Shown: piece after piece, positions 1 to 7,181 of the stretch
Position numbering within the stretch: the first letter of the stretch is position 1
Layout: every line of letters begins with the position of its first letter
Source of the DNA: Bacteroidales bacterium
GTDB lineage: Bacteria; Bacteroidota; Bacteroidia; Bacteroidales; ML635J-15
Assembly (NCBI GenBank): GCA_023228725.1
Contig: JALOAQ010000027.1
Span: forward strand, 1 to 27,251
DNA length: 27,251 nucleotides
Direction: 5' to 3'
Position numbers and translations under genes: made by a program
The notes under the pieces: generated by a model
What the model saw: only the letters and a program-made list of their open reading frames with translations
What the model was told of the DNA's origin: nothing
Databases searched by the model: none

Positions 1-440
1 GACATTCGTTGCTGTATCCATTTTTCGCTTCTGCCTAATTTTTGCCAATTTTCCCTTGCCCTATCAAGGCTTTGCTCGGGGTCAGCTATTTCTTTCATAC
101 GTTCGTAACCTACTCTTGCTAACCATTGCTTAAATGGTTCTGCTTTCGGGGACGGAATTGACTGAATAATGCGAAGTAAGGTTTCTGTATCAGCTGTATC
201 TGTTTCACGCATTTTGCCGTCTTCTGCTTGCATTTTCAACTGTACGATTTTATCGTACGCTTCACTTCCTTCTGCTTTAATTTTCTTTTTAAGGTCAGAC
301 CAATACCGCTTAGGAACGCTACTTTCCGTTAGAATTTCAATAACATCTATTACCGAAAAATACCATTTTTTCTCTTCTTCGTCCCAATGGGTGCGGACTT
401 GCTTTTGCTCAAATATTTTTATTGCATCTTCTTTTGTCAT
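1..440 (-). CDS. BRO-N / phage-antirepressor-like domain protein, C-terminus cut by window edge
   Basis: Reading the minus strand from an ATG at 440 gives 146 codons without a stop before the window edge, so the C-terminus is missing. The first ~35 residues contain VRTHWDEEEKKWYFSVIDV, and further on come YW-x-x-L-K, QLKMQAEDGK and PSPKAEPFKQWL. This is the pattern I associate with the BRO-N (Bro/phage antirepressor) family of small DNA-binding proteins common in Bacteroidota genomes. The same domain, diverged, forms the N-terminus of the next gene (536-1408), so the two are tandem paralogues in this domain. A -7-like box TAACTTTG lies at 468-461, about 20 bases before the ATG, without a clear -33. 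A hand count of bases 1-240 gives about 42% G+C, well above the rest of the window, which suggests acquired DNA. The function is inferred from family only; the partner or target is unknown. Confidence 0.75.
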   Translation of the reverse strand, partial: MTKEDAIKIFEQKQVRTHWDEEEKKWYFSVIDVIEILTESSVPKRYWSDLKKKIKAEGSEAYDKIVQLKMQAEDGKMRETDTADTETLLRIIQSIPSPKAEPFKQWLARVGYERMKEIADPEQSLDRARENWQKLGRSEKWIQQRM

Positions 441-535
441 TTTTGAATTTTGTTAATGTACAAAGTTAATAAAAAATTAGTTGGTTTTTTTATGAATTTT
501 TTAAGAAAAATAATCCCATTTTTATCATATTCAAT

Positions 536-1408
536 CTATTCATCCTCCTCATAATAATAAGAATAATCAATTCCTTTCATAAACATTTCTCTATCCTGGA
601 TTTTATTGGTCAGGGCATTTTTTAATAATTCTGTTAGAGCTTTGCTATTTGTTGGGCTTAGTTTCATGGCGTTCATGTAGTCGTTCTTGCTAATTTTACT
701 CCAATCCACACATTTTTTAACTTGTTTTTTTAGAAGTAAATCTAACCAAATTCGTGTGCTTCTGCCATTGCCTTCCATAAATGGGTGAGCAATATTTAGC
801 TCTACATATTTTTCTACAATTTCCTCAAAATTGCTTTCTGGCATATTTTCAATTTCTTGCAAGCTTTTATCTAAAAATTGAGCCGATGCAAATCGAAATC
901 CGGCTTTGGAGATGTTTTTCTGTCTTATTTTTCCTGCAAAATCATACAGACCACCAAATAAATAAGCATGTATTTGTTGTAAACTTTTTATGCTTCCTAT
1001 TTCAATTTCATGAATTAACTTAGTCTCAAAAAGCTCATAGGCTTTTTTCTTACTTTGCCCATCAATGCTGTTTTCACTGTATAAAAACCAATCTAAAAAT
1101 TTACCTGCTTTGGTATTTGGAAAGTTTTTGGCTAAAGCAATAATGCCATCGCTGTCCAATGTGTCAGTGTTATATTTTTTTCCATCAGAAGCTAATAATT
1201 TCAGTTGGGTAGTGGCACTAACCAACTCATTGTTTTCCTTTTTTAACTTTGCTTTTAAATACTTCCAATAGTTACGGTTTTTTGTGTAATTCTCTTCTTG
1301 ATTTAGAACGCCTACAATATCAAGCACACTAAACAGCCATCTGGAATGCTCTTCATCCCAAACAGCTCGCACTTCACGGTCATTAAAAAAGCGGATAGAG
1401 GTTTTCAT
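536..1408 (-). CDS. BRO-N-like domain fused to Fic domain (putative AMPylase/nucleotidyl transferase)
   Basis: A 290-residue protein with two parts. Residues 1-~110 match the BRO-N-like domain of the neighbouring gene (VRAVWDEEHSRWLFSVLD, then QLKLLASDGK and FPNTKAGKFLDWF). Residues ~125-290 are a Fic domain with the complete active-site motif H208-P-F-M-E-G-N-G-R-S-T-R219: catalytic His208, acidic Glu212 and both arginines are present. IHAYLFGGLYDFAGKIR (146-162) is the conserved helix and flap region of small Fic proteins. Fic enzymes normally transfer AMP from ATP to Ser/Thr/Tyr hydroxyls. The C-terminus reads S283-Y-Y-Y-E287-E, matching the (S/T)xxxE(G/N) autoinhibitory helix at the end of class III Fic proteins, except that the last position is Glu. 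The ATG at 1408 is supported by a TATTTTTG box at 1437-1430. It could be a toxin, a regulator or a defence effector; no separate antitoxin gene is visible beside it. The Fic assignment is firm; the role is open. Confidence 0.88.
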   Translation of the reverse strand: MKTSIRFFNDREVRAVWDEEHSRWLFSVLDIVGVLNQEENYTKNRNYWKYLKAKLKKENNELVSATTQLKLLASDGKKYNTDTLDSDGIIALAKNFPNTKAGKFLDWFLYSENSIDGQSKKKAYELFETKLIHEIEIGSIKSLQQIHAYLFGGLYDFAGKIRQKNISKAGFRFASAQFLDKSLQEIENMPESNFEEIVEKYVELNIAHPFMEGNGRSTRIWLDLLLKKQVKKCVDWSKISKNDYMNAMKLSPTNSKALTELLKNALTNKIQDREMFMKGIDYSYYYEEDE

Positions 1409-1429
1409 TCACTTTCTTTTAATTCTTTT

Positions 1430-1437
1430 CAAAAATA
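1430..1437 (-). promoter_or_regulatory. -7 box of the Fic gene promoter
   Basis: The minus strand reads TATTTTTG, matching the Bacteroidota TAnnTTTG element, ending 21 bases before the ATG at 1408. No TTG/TTTG is seen at the expected -33 distance, so this is a half-match only. Confidence 0.4.
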
Positions 1438-1542
1438 CTAATTTATTTTGAATTTACGCCTTTGTAAAAATTATATTTTGTTAATATTTGTCAAAATTAC
1501 ACCACTTTTATTTATCAAAATTGTAGCTTAAAAAATTAAAAT

Positions 1543-1659
1543 AAACTTAGCAAAACTTTGGATTTGGGCTTAAACCAAAATTATTTTAAAATCAGAATAC
1601 CTGAATTAGATATTTTTTTTATCTTAGCATTTTTATTAGGCAAAGTTTTTGCTAAGTTT
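1543..1659. repeat. 117-bp inverted-repeat element with three internal hairpins
   Basis: The left arm AAACTTAGCAAAACTTTG (1543-1560) and the reverse complement of the right arm at 1641-1659 are identical except for one extra A in the A-run. The 80-base spacer contains three small hairpins in a row: TTTGG/CCAAA (1563-1579), TCAG/CTGA (1592-1604) and AGATA/TATCT (1608-1624). The layout is therefore one long closing stem around three stem-loops. Possible readings are a miniature mobile element with terminal repeats, or a structured RNA upstream of the 1699 gene. No convincing target-site duplication is visible at the ends. The internal stems are short and AT-rich, so chance is possible for them; the 18-bp arms are harder to dismiss. 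Confidence 0.6.
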
Positions 1660-1698
1660 TATATATTGTATTTATGTTGAATTTAAAAGAAAATCATT

Positions 1699-2046
1699 AT
1701 GAAAAAGTTTAATAAATTTTTGTTTGCTCTTAGTTTTTTTGTTTTAATTACTAGTTTTTCTCATTCTCAAAAAGTTTATTCTTGCGAGTATAAAAGCGAT
1801 GCTGACGTGAAAGTTTATGTAGCAAACTATAAAAGTGATGCAGATTTGGTTGTATATAAATGTAATTATCAAAGCGATGCAACAGACAATAAAGGTTTGT
1901 GGTATTTTTGTAATTATAAAAGCGATGCAAAAAAGAAAATCTATTTTTGTGAATATAAAAGCGATGCTGATTTGATAATTTATTTTACTGAATATAAGTC
2001 TGACGCAGGCTGGAAAAATCATAGCAAAAAATATTTGATGTATTAA
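1699..2046 (+). CDS. Exported YxSDA-repeat protein, DUF6150-like (septoil-knot family)
   Basis: A 115-residue protein with a signal peptide (basic MKKFNK, hydrophobic stretch, probable cleavage near residue 23). The mature part is six copies of a motif centred on Y-(K/Q)-S-D-A, at residues 31, 44, 57, 73, 86 and 99. The period is 13 residues, with a single three-residue insertion (NKG) between copies three and four, and a last strand-like segment ending KKYLMY. Cysteine stands two positions before the motif Tyr in copies 1, 3, 4 and 5 (C29, C55, C71, C84). From memory this is the DUF6150 family, whose predicted structure was described as a deep 7(1) knot; that recollection should be checked. 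The function is unknown. A large AsmA-like gene starts 30 bases downstream on the same strand, so the two may be co-transcribed. Confidence 0.8.
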   Translation: MKKFNKFLFALSFFVLITSFSHSQKVYSCEYKSDADVKVYVANYKSDADLVVYKCNYQSDATDNKGLWYFCNYKSDAKKKIYFCEYKSDADLIIYFTEYKSDAGWKNHSKKYLMY

Positions 2047-2076
2047 TTGAAAACCGATTAGAAAACAAAACTAAAA

Positions 2077-4305
2077 ATGGCATTCAAATTAAAAAAAGGA
2101 CATAAAATTGCTCTGATAATTCTCGGTTTTCTTTTTGCTGTATTTCTTTTTCTGAAAATATTTCTAAATATTTATTTAAGAAAAAGCCTTGAAGAAGAAT
2201 TAAATAAAATCCTAAATGCAGAAGTAAAAATTGAAAAACTTGATTTAAAGTTATTTTCAGCTCAGCTAAGAATTTATAATATTCTAATAATAGGACAGGG
2301 AGAATTTAAAAATGACACTTTAATTAATTGTGAGAAATTAATTCTTGATTTAGAGAATTTTGATAAAAAAACAAATACCATTGTGTTTGGAAATGTTTTG
2401 CTAGATAATTTAACTATTAAAAATATAAGTTCTGAAAATCACAATTTGTGCTGGGATAATATTTTAAATAAAAAAGAATTAGAAAAAAATAAGGCTGATG
2501 AAAATATTCAAGATCCAAAAATTTCGCTTTTTGTTAGAAAATTTATTTTGACTGATGCAATAGTTGAAATTATTGATCGAAGTACTAATGAAAAACAAAG
2601 TTTATCTGATATTCAGTTGATAGTAAATTTTAATTCTAACTTGGAGGAGATAAAAGCAAATTTTGATTTTGAGTGCTTATATAATAGCGAGTTAACAAAT
2701 AAAATAAATTGTAAAGCTAAGGGTGATTTTTTAAATTCTGAAAACGATTTATCTGCAAAGACTGATCTAAATTTTAATGATTTTCCTATGAATTTGCAGT
2801 TTAGCATGAATACAGATAGTTTAAAAAACTCAAAACTTTTATTTAGCTTAATTTCAGATTTATCTAAAATTAATTCAAACATAAATAAATATAAAGGCGA
2901 AATTTCTCTTGAACTTGAAGCTGAGGGAAATCTTAAAAATTTCAATATTTCAAACTTTAATTATTCCTTCCTTGCTGATAGTGTGATTATTCAAAATAAA
3001 AATTCTTCAGACTCTGTTTTTGTGAATTTTTCTCATGATTTCACATTTAATACTTCTTCTGAGTTTTTCGGCAGAAATATTTTTAAAAATGTAAATATTT
3101 ATTCTAATAATCAAAGTTTAAATGGTGAGTTTTTATGGGAAATTTCAGATAGCAACTATAATATAAATTCAAACTTAAATGGAGAGTTTAATTTTGAAAG
3201 TTTTGCCAAAATTTTAAACTTAGAAAATAATAATTTTGATTTTAATTTAAAAGCTCTGGCTGATTTGAATTATAAATACAGTATGCAAGAAAATTTTCAA
3301 CAAGGAAATTTTATTATTAGCACAAATTTAAAAACTCCATTTTTTGAGTTTAATAACTCAGAAATTAAGTTTATAAATAATGAATTTGTATTTTATTCTG
3401 ATTTTTATTCTGAATATTCTCAAGGAAATTTTAAATTAAATTCTGGAGAATTTGCTAATTATATTCAACAAAAACCTATTTTATTTGATTTTAATATTTA
3501 TTTTTCAAACTTAATAATTCCAAAATTTGACTTTAAAAAGAATAAAAAACCTAAAATAAAATCAAGTTTACCTATAAATTCAATTTATGATTTTAGCGAT
3601 AAGTTTATTTTAAATGCAAAGTGTAAAATTGATAGTTTAAATATTTTAGAAAAAAATATTTTTGATATTGAAACTATTTTTAAGTTAAATTCCGAATCTT
3701 TAAGCTTAAAATCTAATAAAATTACACTGGATAAAGGCTATTTAAAATTTGACTTAAAAGTTTTAAAAACTGAGGAAGATAATTTACTTATAAGTAATTT
3801 TGATTTGAATAATTTAGATTTATGTTATTTCATGGACGAAAATTCTGAGCTTTCTGGTTTTTTAAATATAAAAATTGATAATAATATTTATTTTGGGAAA
3901 AACTCATCACAGTCTTTTGGAGAAAATAAAATTTCTTTGCAAGATTTTGAAATGCGAACAGATTTTTTGAAAGATTACGGAATTAATGAAGATAAATTAA
4001 AAATATTTGATTTTGAAACCAAAATTTTATTAAAAAATGATAGTTTAAATATTTTGCCTTTTAGAATTAAAATTAACGAGTTAAAAGCTGATTTTATTGG
4101 AAATATTGATTTGAATTTGGAAAAAATTGATTTTAATATTTTATTTGATATTCCTGATTATTATCTTACTAAATTTGTTAAATTAGCTTTATTCACATTT
4201 TCTAAAAAATCTGAGATGAGCTTTGAAAAAAAGCAAAATAGAACTTTTAAGTTGTTGAAAATAGAAGGTGATTTAGAAAATCCAAAAATTAATCTTTATG
4301 ATTAA
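2077..4305 (+). CDS. AsmA-like membrane-anchored envelope protein
   Basis: A 742-residue protein with one N-terminal membrane segment (about residues 10-32) after a basic start. It is followed directly by a segment beginning RKSLEEELNKILNAEVKIEKLDL that resembles the opening of AsmA/DUF748-type proteins. The long middle is rich in Asn, Lys, Phe and Ser, with alternating hydrophobic residues as expected for stacked beta strands. The C-terminal ~100 residues (LPFRIKINELKADFIGNIDLNL... and GDLENPKINLYD at the end) match the usual AsmA-like C-terminal pattern in which 'G-D/N-x-x-x-P-x-I' recurs. Members of this superfamily form repeating-beta-groove structures spanning the periplasm and are linked to lipid transport or outer-membrane assembly; that role is inferred here by family. 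Base composition is very AT-rich even for this window. No catalytic motif is seen. Confidence 0.7.
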   Translation: MAFKLKKGHKIALIILGFLFAVFLFLKIFLNIYLRKSLEEELNKILNAEVKIEKLDLKLFSAQLRIYNILIIGQGEFKNDTLINCEKLILDLENFDKKTNTIVFGNVLLDNLTIKNISSENHNLCWDNILNKKELEKNKADENIQDPKISLFVRKFILTDAIVEIIDRSTNEKQSLSDIQLIVNFNSNLEEIKANFDFECLYNSELTNKINCKAKGDFLNSENDLSAKTDLNFNDFPMNLQFSMNTDSLKNSKLLFSLISDLSKINSNINKYKGEISLELEAEGNLKNFNISNFNYSFLADSVIIQNKNSSDSVFVNFSHDFTFNTSSEFFGRNIFKNVNIYSNNQSLNGEFLWEISDSNYNINSNLNGEFNFESFAKILNLENNNFDFNLKALADLNYKYSMQENFQQGNFIISTNLKTPFFEFNNSEIKFINNEFVFYSDFYSEYSQGNFKLNSGEFANYIQQKPILFDFNIYFSNLIIPKFDFKKNKKPKIKSSLPINSIYDFSDKFILNAKCKIDSLNILEKNIFDIETIFKLNSESLSLKSNKITLDKGYLKFDLKVLKTEEDNLLISNFDLNNLDLCYFMDENSELSGFLNIKIDNNIYFGKNSSQSFGENKISLQDFEMRTDFLKDYGINEDKLKIFDFETKILLKNDSLNILPFRIKINELKADFIGNIDLNLEKIDFNILFDIPDYYLTKFVKLALFTFSKKSEMSFEKKQNRTFKLLKIEGDLENPKINLYD

Positions 4306-4335
4306 TTTTAATTTAGATTTGTAAAAAACATAATA

Positions 4336-4626
4336 ATGAGAAGATCTGGAATAATAAGTCTTGGCGAACTTGTAAAACAATGTATAAAAAACAATAATTT
4401 ACAAGACGGTTTGGATATTGATAGATTAAAGAATATTTGGGCAGAAGAAACAGGCGAACATATTGCAAGGTTGACAAAAGAAATAGTTTTCGATAAAGGC
4501 AAACTTTATGTTAGCATTAGTTCATCTATTGTTAGGAGCGAAGTTTTGCTTATCCGTGCTGAATTACAAAAACGAATTAATGCCAAATTAGGACGTTTTT
4601 TTGTTAAAGAAATTATTGTTAGATAA
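4336..4626 (+). CDS. DUF721 (DciA-like) domain protein
   Basis: A 96-residue single-domain protein. The segment I-W-A-E-E-T-G-E-H-I-A-x-L-T (about residues 34-48), followed by G-K-L-Y-V-S-I-S-S-S-I-V-R-S-E-V, is the DUF721 core: a tryptophan near 'W..ivG..ia.ht' and a 'L.v.v.s..w..eL' strand-helix. DUF721 includes DciA, the ancestral loader of the DnaB replicative helicase. Bacteroidota copies are short like this one, and whether they all act as loaders is not settled. The start ATG lies 30 bases after the AsmA-like stop; a TAGATTTG -7-like box is at 4314-4321, so it may have its own promoter. Confidence 0.75.
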   Translation: MRRSGIISLGELVKQCIKNNNLQDGLDIDRLKNIWAEETGEHIARLTKEIVFDKGKLYVSISSSIVRSEVLLIRAELQKRINAKLGRFFVKEIIVR

Positions 4627-4710
4627 TTTGTGATTTTTGTAAAATTAAAATTTGTAATTAAGTTTCATTATTTTTTTGTAGTTTTATAAAATATTTTTTT
4701 TATATATTTT

Positions 4711-5745
4711 ATGTTTGTCGAAAAATTTAAAAATCAAATACAAGTCTTTGAGCAAAAGGTGATTGCAAGTGAAAAAATTAAGATTTTACCCCACTATAAT
4801 CCTGATGGAGATGCAATAGGTTCTGCACTTGCTTTATATATTTTATTGAAAAAAATGAATAAAGATGTTGAGGTGATTAGTCCTTCTCATTTTCCGGGAT
4901 TTTTAAATTTTTTACCTTTTTCAAATAAAATAAATATAATTGGCAAAAAAAGAGAAGTTGAAGATAGCTTTTTTGATGGCCTTGATTTGCTAATAGGTGT
5001 TGATTTTAATGGTTTAGGAAGGTTAGACAAATTAAAACAAAGTTTTGATAAATCATCTACTTTTAAAATTATTATAGACCATCATCCTGAGCCTGAGCAG
5101 TTTGCAGATTTGTTGATTTCTGATTCTTCTTATAGTTCCACTGCTGAGCTAATTTATGCTTTAATTATGTCGAGTAATTTTAAAGATAAATTTGATAAAG
5201 ATATTGCTACAAATTTATATGCAGGAATTATGACAGACACTGGTTCTTTTTCCTATAATTCTTCTTCGCCTGAAACTTTTAGAATTGTTGGTGAATTGCT
5301 TAAAGCCGGTGCTGAAAAAGATAAAATTTTTGATGAAGTATACAATAGTTTTTCTCTAAATCGTATGCGTTTTATGGGACATGTTATGCTTAATAGAATG
5401 CATATTTTGCCAAAATTAAAAACCGGATATATTTATATTACAGAAAAAGATAGATTACAGTTTAAAGAAAAATACGGAGATACGGAAAATTTTGTGAATA
5501 TTCCTTTAAGTATTAAAGGAATAGTTTTTTCTGCAATTTTTATTGAAAGAGAGAATTTTATAAAGATTAGTTTTCGCTCAAAAGGTAGTTTTGATGTTAA
5601 TATTTTTGCAGCAAAATACTTTAACGGCGGAGGTCATAAAAATGCTTCTGGTGGAGAATTTTATGGAAGCATACAAGAAACTATGAAAAAATTCGTTTCT
5701 ATAATAAATGAATATTCAGATGAATTGATAAATTATGAGTTTTAG
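4711..5745 (+). CDS. nrnA: DHH-family phosphoesterase, NrnA-type oligoribonuclease/pAp phosphatase
   Basis: A 344-residue cytoplasmic enzyme with the full DHH/DHHA1 layout. Motif I is H28-Y-N-P-D-G-D34-A-I-G-S, motif II is D98-F-N, motif III is D123-H-H-P, and motif IV is D176-T-G-S-F. The C-terminal DHHA1 domain has GGGHKNASGG at 306-315. These residues bind two metal ions and the short RNA or pAp substrate. NrnA-type enzymes degrade 2-5-nt RNA and/or dephosphorylate 3'-phosphoadenosine 5'-phosphate; which activity dominates cannot be read from sequence, and a cyclic-dinucleotide phosphodiesterase role is also possible in this fold. It overlaps the next gene, an FKBP lipoprotein, by 11 bases, implying one operon through to nadD. 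Confidence 0.9.
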   Translation: MFVEKFKNQIQVFEQKVIASEKIKILPHYNPDGDAIGSALALYILLKKMNKDVEVISPSHFPGFLNFLPFSNKINIIGKKREVEDSFFDGLDLLIGVDFNGLGRLDKLKQSFDKSSTFKIIIDHHPEPEQFADLLISDSSYSSTAELIYALIMSSNFKDKFDKDIATNLYAGIMTDTGSFSYNSSSPETFRIVGELLKAGAEKDKIFDEVYNSFSLNRMRFMGHVMLNRMHILPKLKTGYIYITEKDRLQFKEKYGDTENFVNIPLSIKGIVFSAIFIERENFIKISFRSKGSFDVNIFAAKYFNGGGHKNASGGEFYGSIQETMKKFVSIINEYSDELINYEF

Positions 5746-6310
5746 ATTTAATTATTTTATTGTTTTATTTGCTTTTGCAATTGCTTGCACAAATAAAACA
5801 GAAGAAAAAGAAAAGATTGTGCCTTATTCTGTCGAAAAGAAAAAGCATAGACAAGAATTATTGGATTGGAATAAAGATTTTACAAAAATTGATTATGTGC
5901 TAATCGAGAAATTTGTGGAAAGGCGAAAATGGGATATGCAAATTTCTGAAACAGGATTATTTTGGCAAATATATTTTAGAACAGAAGCTGAAAAAGCCGA
6001 ATATAATATGATTGCTGTTTTGGCTTATAAAACTTCTTTATTAGACGGAAGTCTTGTTTATTCTTCTGATGAGTTTGGTTTGAGAGAACTGCATTTAGGA
6101 CACGAAATTGATGAAACTGGATTAAATGAAGGAGTGCTAAAAATGAGAAAAGGAGAAAAAGCAAGATTTATTGCTCCTCCATATTTAGCTTATGGTGTGC
6201 CGGGTGATGGGTATAGAATCCCGTATTCGTCAAGTTTAGTTTATGAAGTAGAATTAGTGGATTTATATTATCCCGAAAATGAAGTGGTTTTAGAAGATGG
6301 TTGGTATTAA
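5735..6310 (+). CDS. FKBP-type PPIase lipoprotein, GldI-like
   Basis: A 191-residue protein. The N-terminus is a lipoprotein signal (MSFRFNYFIVLFAFAIAC) with Cys18 as the lipidation site. The C-terminal ~100 residues form an FKBP fold: G-V-L-K-M-R-K-G-E-K-A-R-F-I, then P-x-Y-L-A-Y-G, then I-P-Y-S-S-S-L-V-Y-E-V-E-L. The FKBP12-type active site is not canonical: the usual F-D pair reads V-Y (DGSLVYSS), and the Trp of VIxGW reads Leu. This single-FKBP lipoprotein beside a DHH phosphoesterase resembles GldI, a lipoprotein needed for gliding/type IX secretion in Flavobacterium; orthology is inferred, not shown. Its ATG overlaps the end of nrnA by 11 bases. It probably faces the periplasm, anchored to a membrane. 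Confidence 0.82.
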   Translation: MSFRFNYFIVLFAFAIACTNKTEEKEKIVPYSVEKKKHRQELLDWNKDFTKIDYVLIEKFVERRKWDMQISETGLFWQIYFRTEAEKAEYNMIAVLAYKTSLLDGSLVYSSDEFGLRELHLGHEIDETGLNEGVLKMRKGEKARFIAPPYLAYGVPGDGYRIPYSSSLVYEVELVDLYYPENEVVLEDGWY

Positions 6311-6311
6311 A

Positions 6312-7181
6312 ATGAAATATATGAAAAATTTGTTTTTTAGTTTTGCAATAATAATTTTAGTGATTTCTTGTGGAGGTTCTGATTCTAAGTTTCAAAAGCA
6401 TGAATCGGGTTTGGAGTATAGAATAGTTGAAAAAAACAGTGGAGATTCTTTGCTAAAAGTTGGTGATTTAGTGTATTTAGATTTTAGTTATGAAACGGAA
6501 GATGGAAAAGAAATGTATAATTCTAAAAATTATGATAGAAAATATCTTAGAACTATTGCAAAACCTTCTCATAAAGGAGGTAGTTTTGAAGATGGTATTT
6601 TGCTATTAGGTCCTGGCGATTCAGCGGTTTTTAAAATTCATGCAGAAAGTTTTTTAAGATTTACCGAGCAATATGCCAATTTACCTAAGAATATAAGTCA
6701 TGATGATTATTTAATTGTAAAGCTTAGGGTTTTAGAAAAAATAACGAAAGAGGATTATACAAAAATTTTAGCTGAAAAATATCATCAAAGCGAAGAGGCA
6801 GAAATAACACTTTTAAATAAGTATCTAAAAAATTTTAATATAAATGAAGAGCCAAAAGAGTCGGGTTTAATTTTTGTTGAAAGAGTGAAAGGAAAAGGGA
6901 AGCAGGCAGAAAATGGAAATTTTATTACAGTGCATTATTCTTTAATGCTTATAGACGGAGATTTGGTTGAAACTACTTTAGGTGCAGAACCATTTAGATT
7001 TAGATTAGGAAATAAAAGCGTTATTCAAGGCTGGGAAGAAGGTATTGCTTTGATGCGTGAAGGCGGACAAGCAAGTTTAATCCTACCTTCAAAAATTGCC
7101 TATGGAAAAGAAGGAAAAGGAAATATTTTGCCATATACTACTTTAATTTTTGAAGTTGAACTTTTAAAAGTTGAAGAATGA
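6312..7181 (+). CDS. Two-domain FKBP-type PPIase lipoprotein
   Basis: I start it at the ATG at 6312, one base after the previous stop. The frame is open further upstream to an ATG at 6297, but that would place five extra residues before a normal lipoprotein signal; an ATG at 6321 is also possible. From 6312 the protein has 289 residues with a signal ending L-V-I-S-C20. The mature part has an N-terminal FKBP-like region (SGLEYRIVEKNSGDSLLKVG, later GDSAVFKI), lacking the AYG loop, and a C-terminal FKBP domain with VIQGWEEG, KIAYGKEGKG and LIFEVELL. The C-terminal domain keeps the Trp but has V-E in place of the usual F-D. It pairs with the following gene as a paralogue of the same two-domain design. 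Role: periplasmic prolyl isomerase/chaperone, by family. Confidence 0.85.
   Translation: MKYMKNLFFSFAIIILVISCGGSDSKFQKHESGLEYRIVEKNSGDSLLKVGDLVYLDFSYETEDGKEMYNSKNYDRKYLRTIAKPSHKGGSFEDGILLLGPGDSAVFKIHAESFLRFTEQYANLPKNISHDDYLIVKLRVLEKITKEDYTKILAEKYHQSEEAEITLLNKYLKNFNINEEPKESGLIFVERVKGKGKQAENGNFITVHYSLMLIDGDLVETTLGAEPFRFRLGNKSVIQGWEEGIALMREGGQASLILPSKIAYGKEGKGNILPYTTLIFEVELLKVEE

Larger units (their letters stand above)
1409..1698. other. 290-bp AT-rich intergenic region between divergent genes
   Basis: No gene is visible on either strand. It holds the -7 box for the Fic gene (TATTTTTG, minus strand, 1437-1430) and the inverted-repeat element at 1543-1659, which is listed separately. No exact TAnnTTTG box was found immediately before the 1699 start; the nearest resemblance is TATTTATG just upstream of it. 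Confidence 0.7.

Noticed and set aside
169..456. Plus-strand open frame of 95 codons
   Set aside because: It is antisense to the BRO-N gene, shows no recognisable domain, and the minus-strand reading is a clear family match.
1..1408. The two BRO-N genes as one gene broken by a frameshift
   Set aside because: Each has its own ATG, the first frame starts with a full BRO-N head after a ~95-base gap, and the Fic gene has its own stop and complete C-terminus.
1780..2010. Tandem YKSDA-coding repeats as a possible CRISPR or DNA satellite
   Set aside because: The DNA copies are diverged, 39 bases apart in one reading frame, and the protein period explains them.
6297..6311. Upstream ATG at 6297 for the second FKBP lipoprotein
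   Set aside because: It adds MVGIK before an already complete lipoprotein signal; the ATG at 6312 gives a normal signal length.
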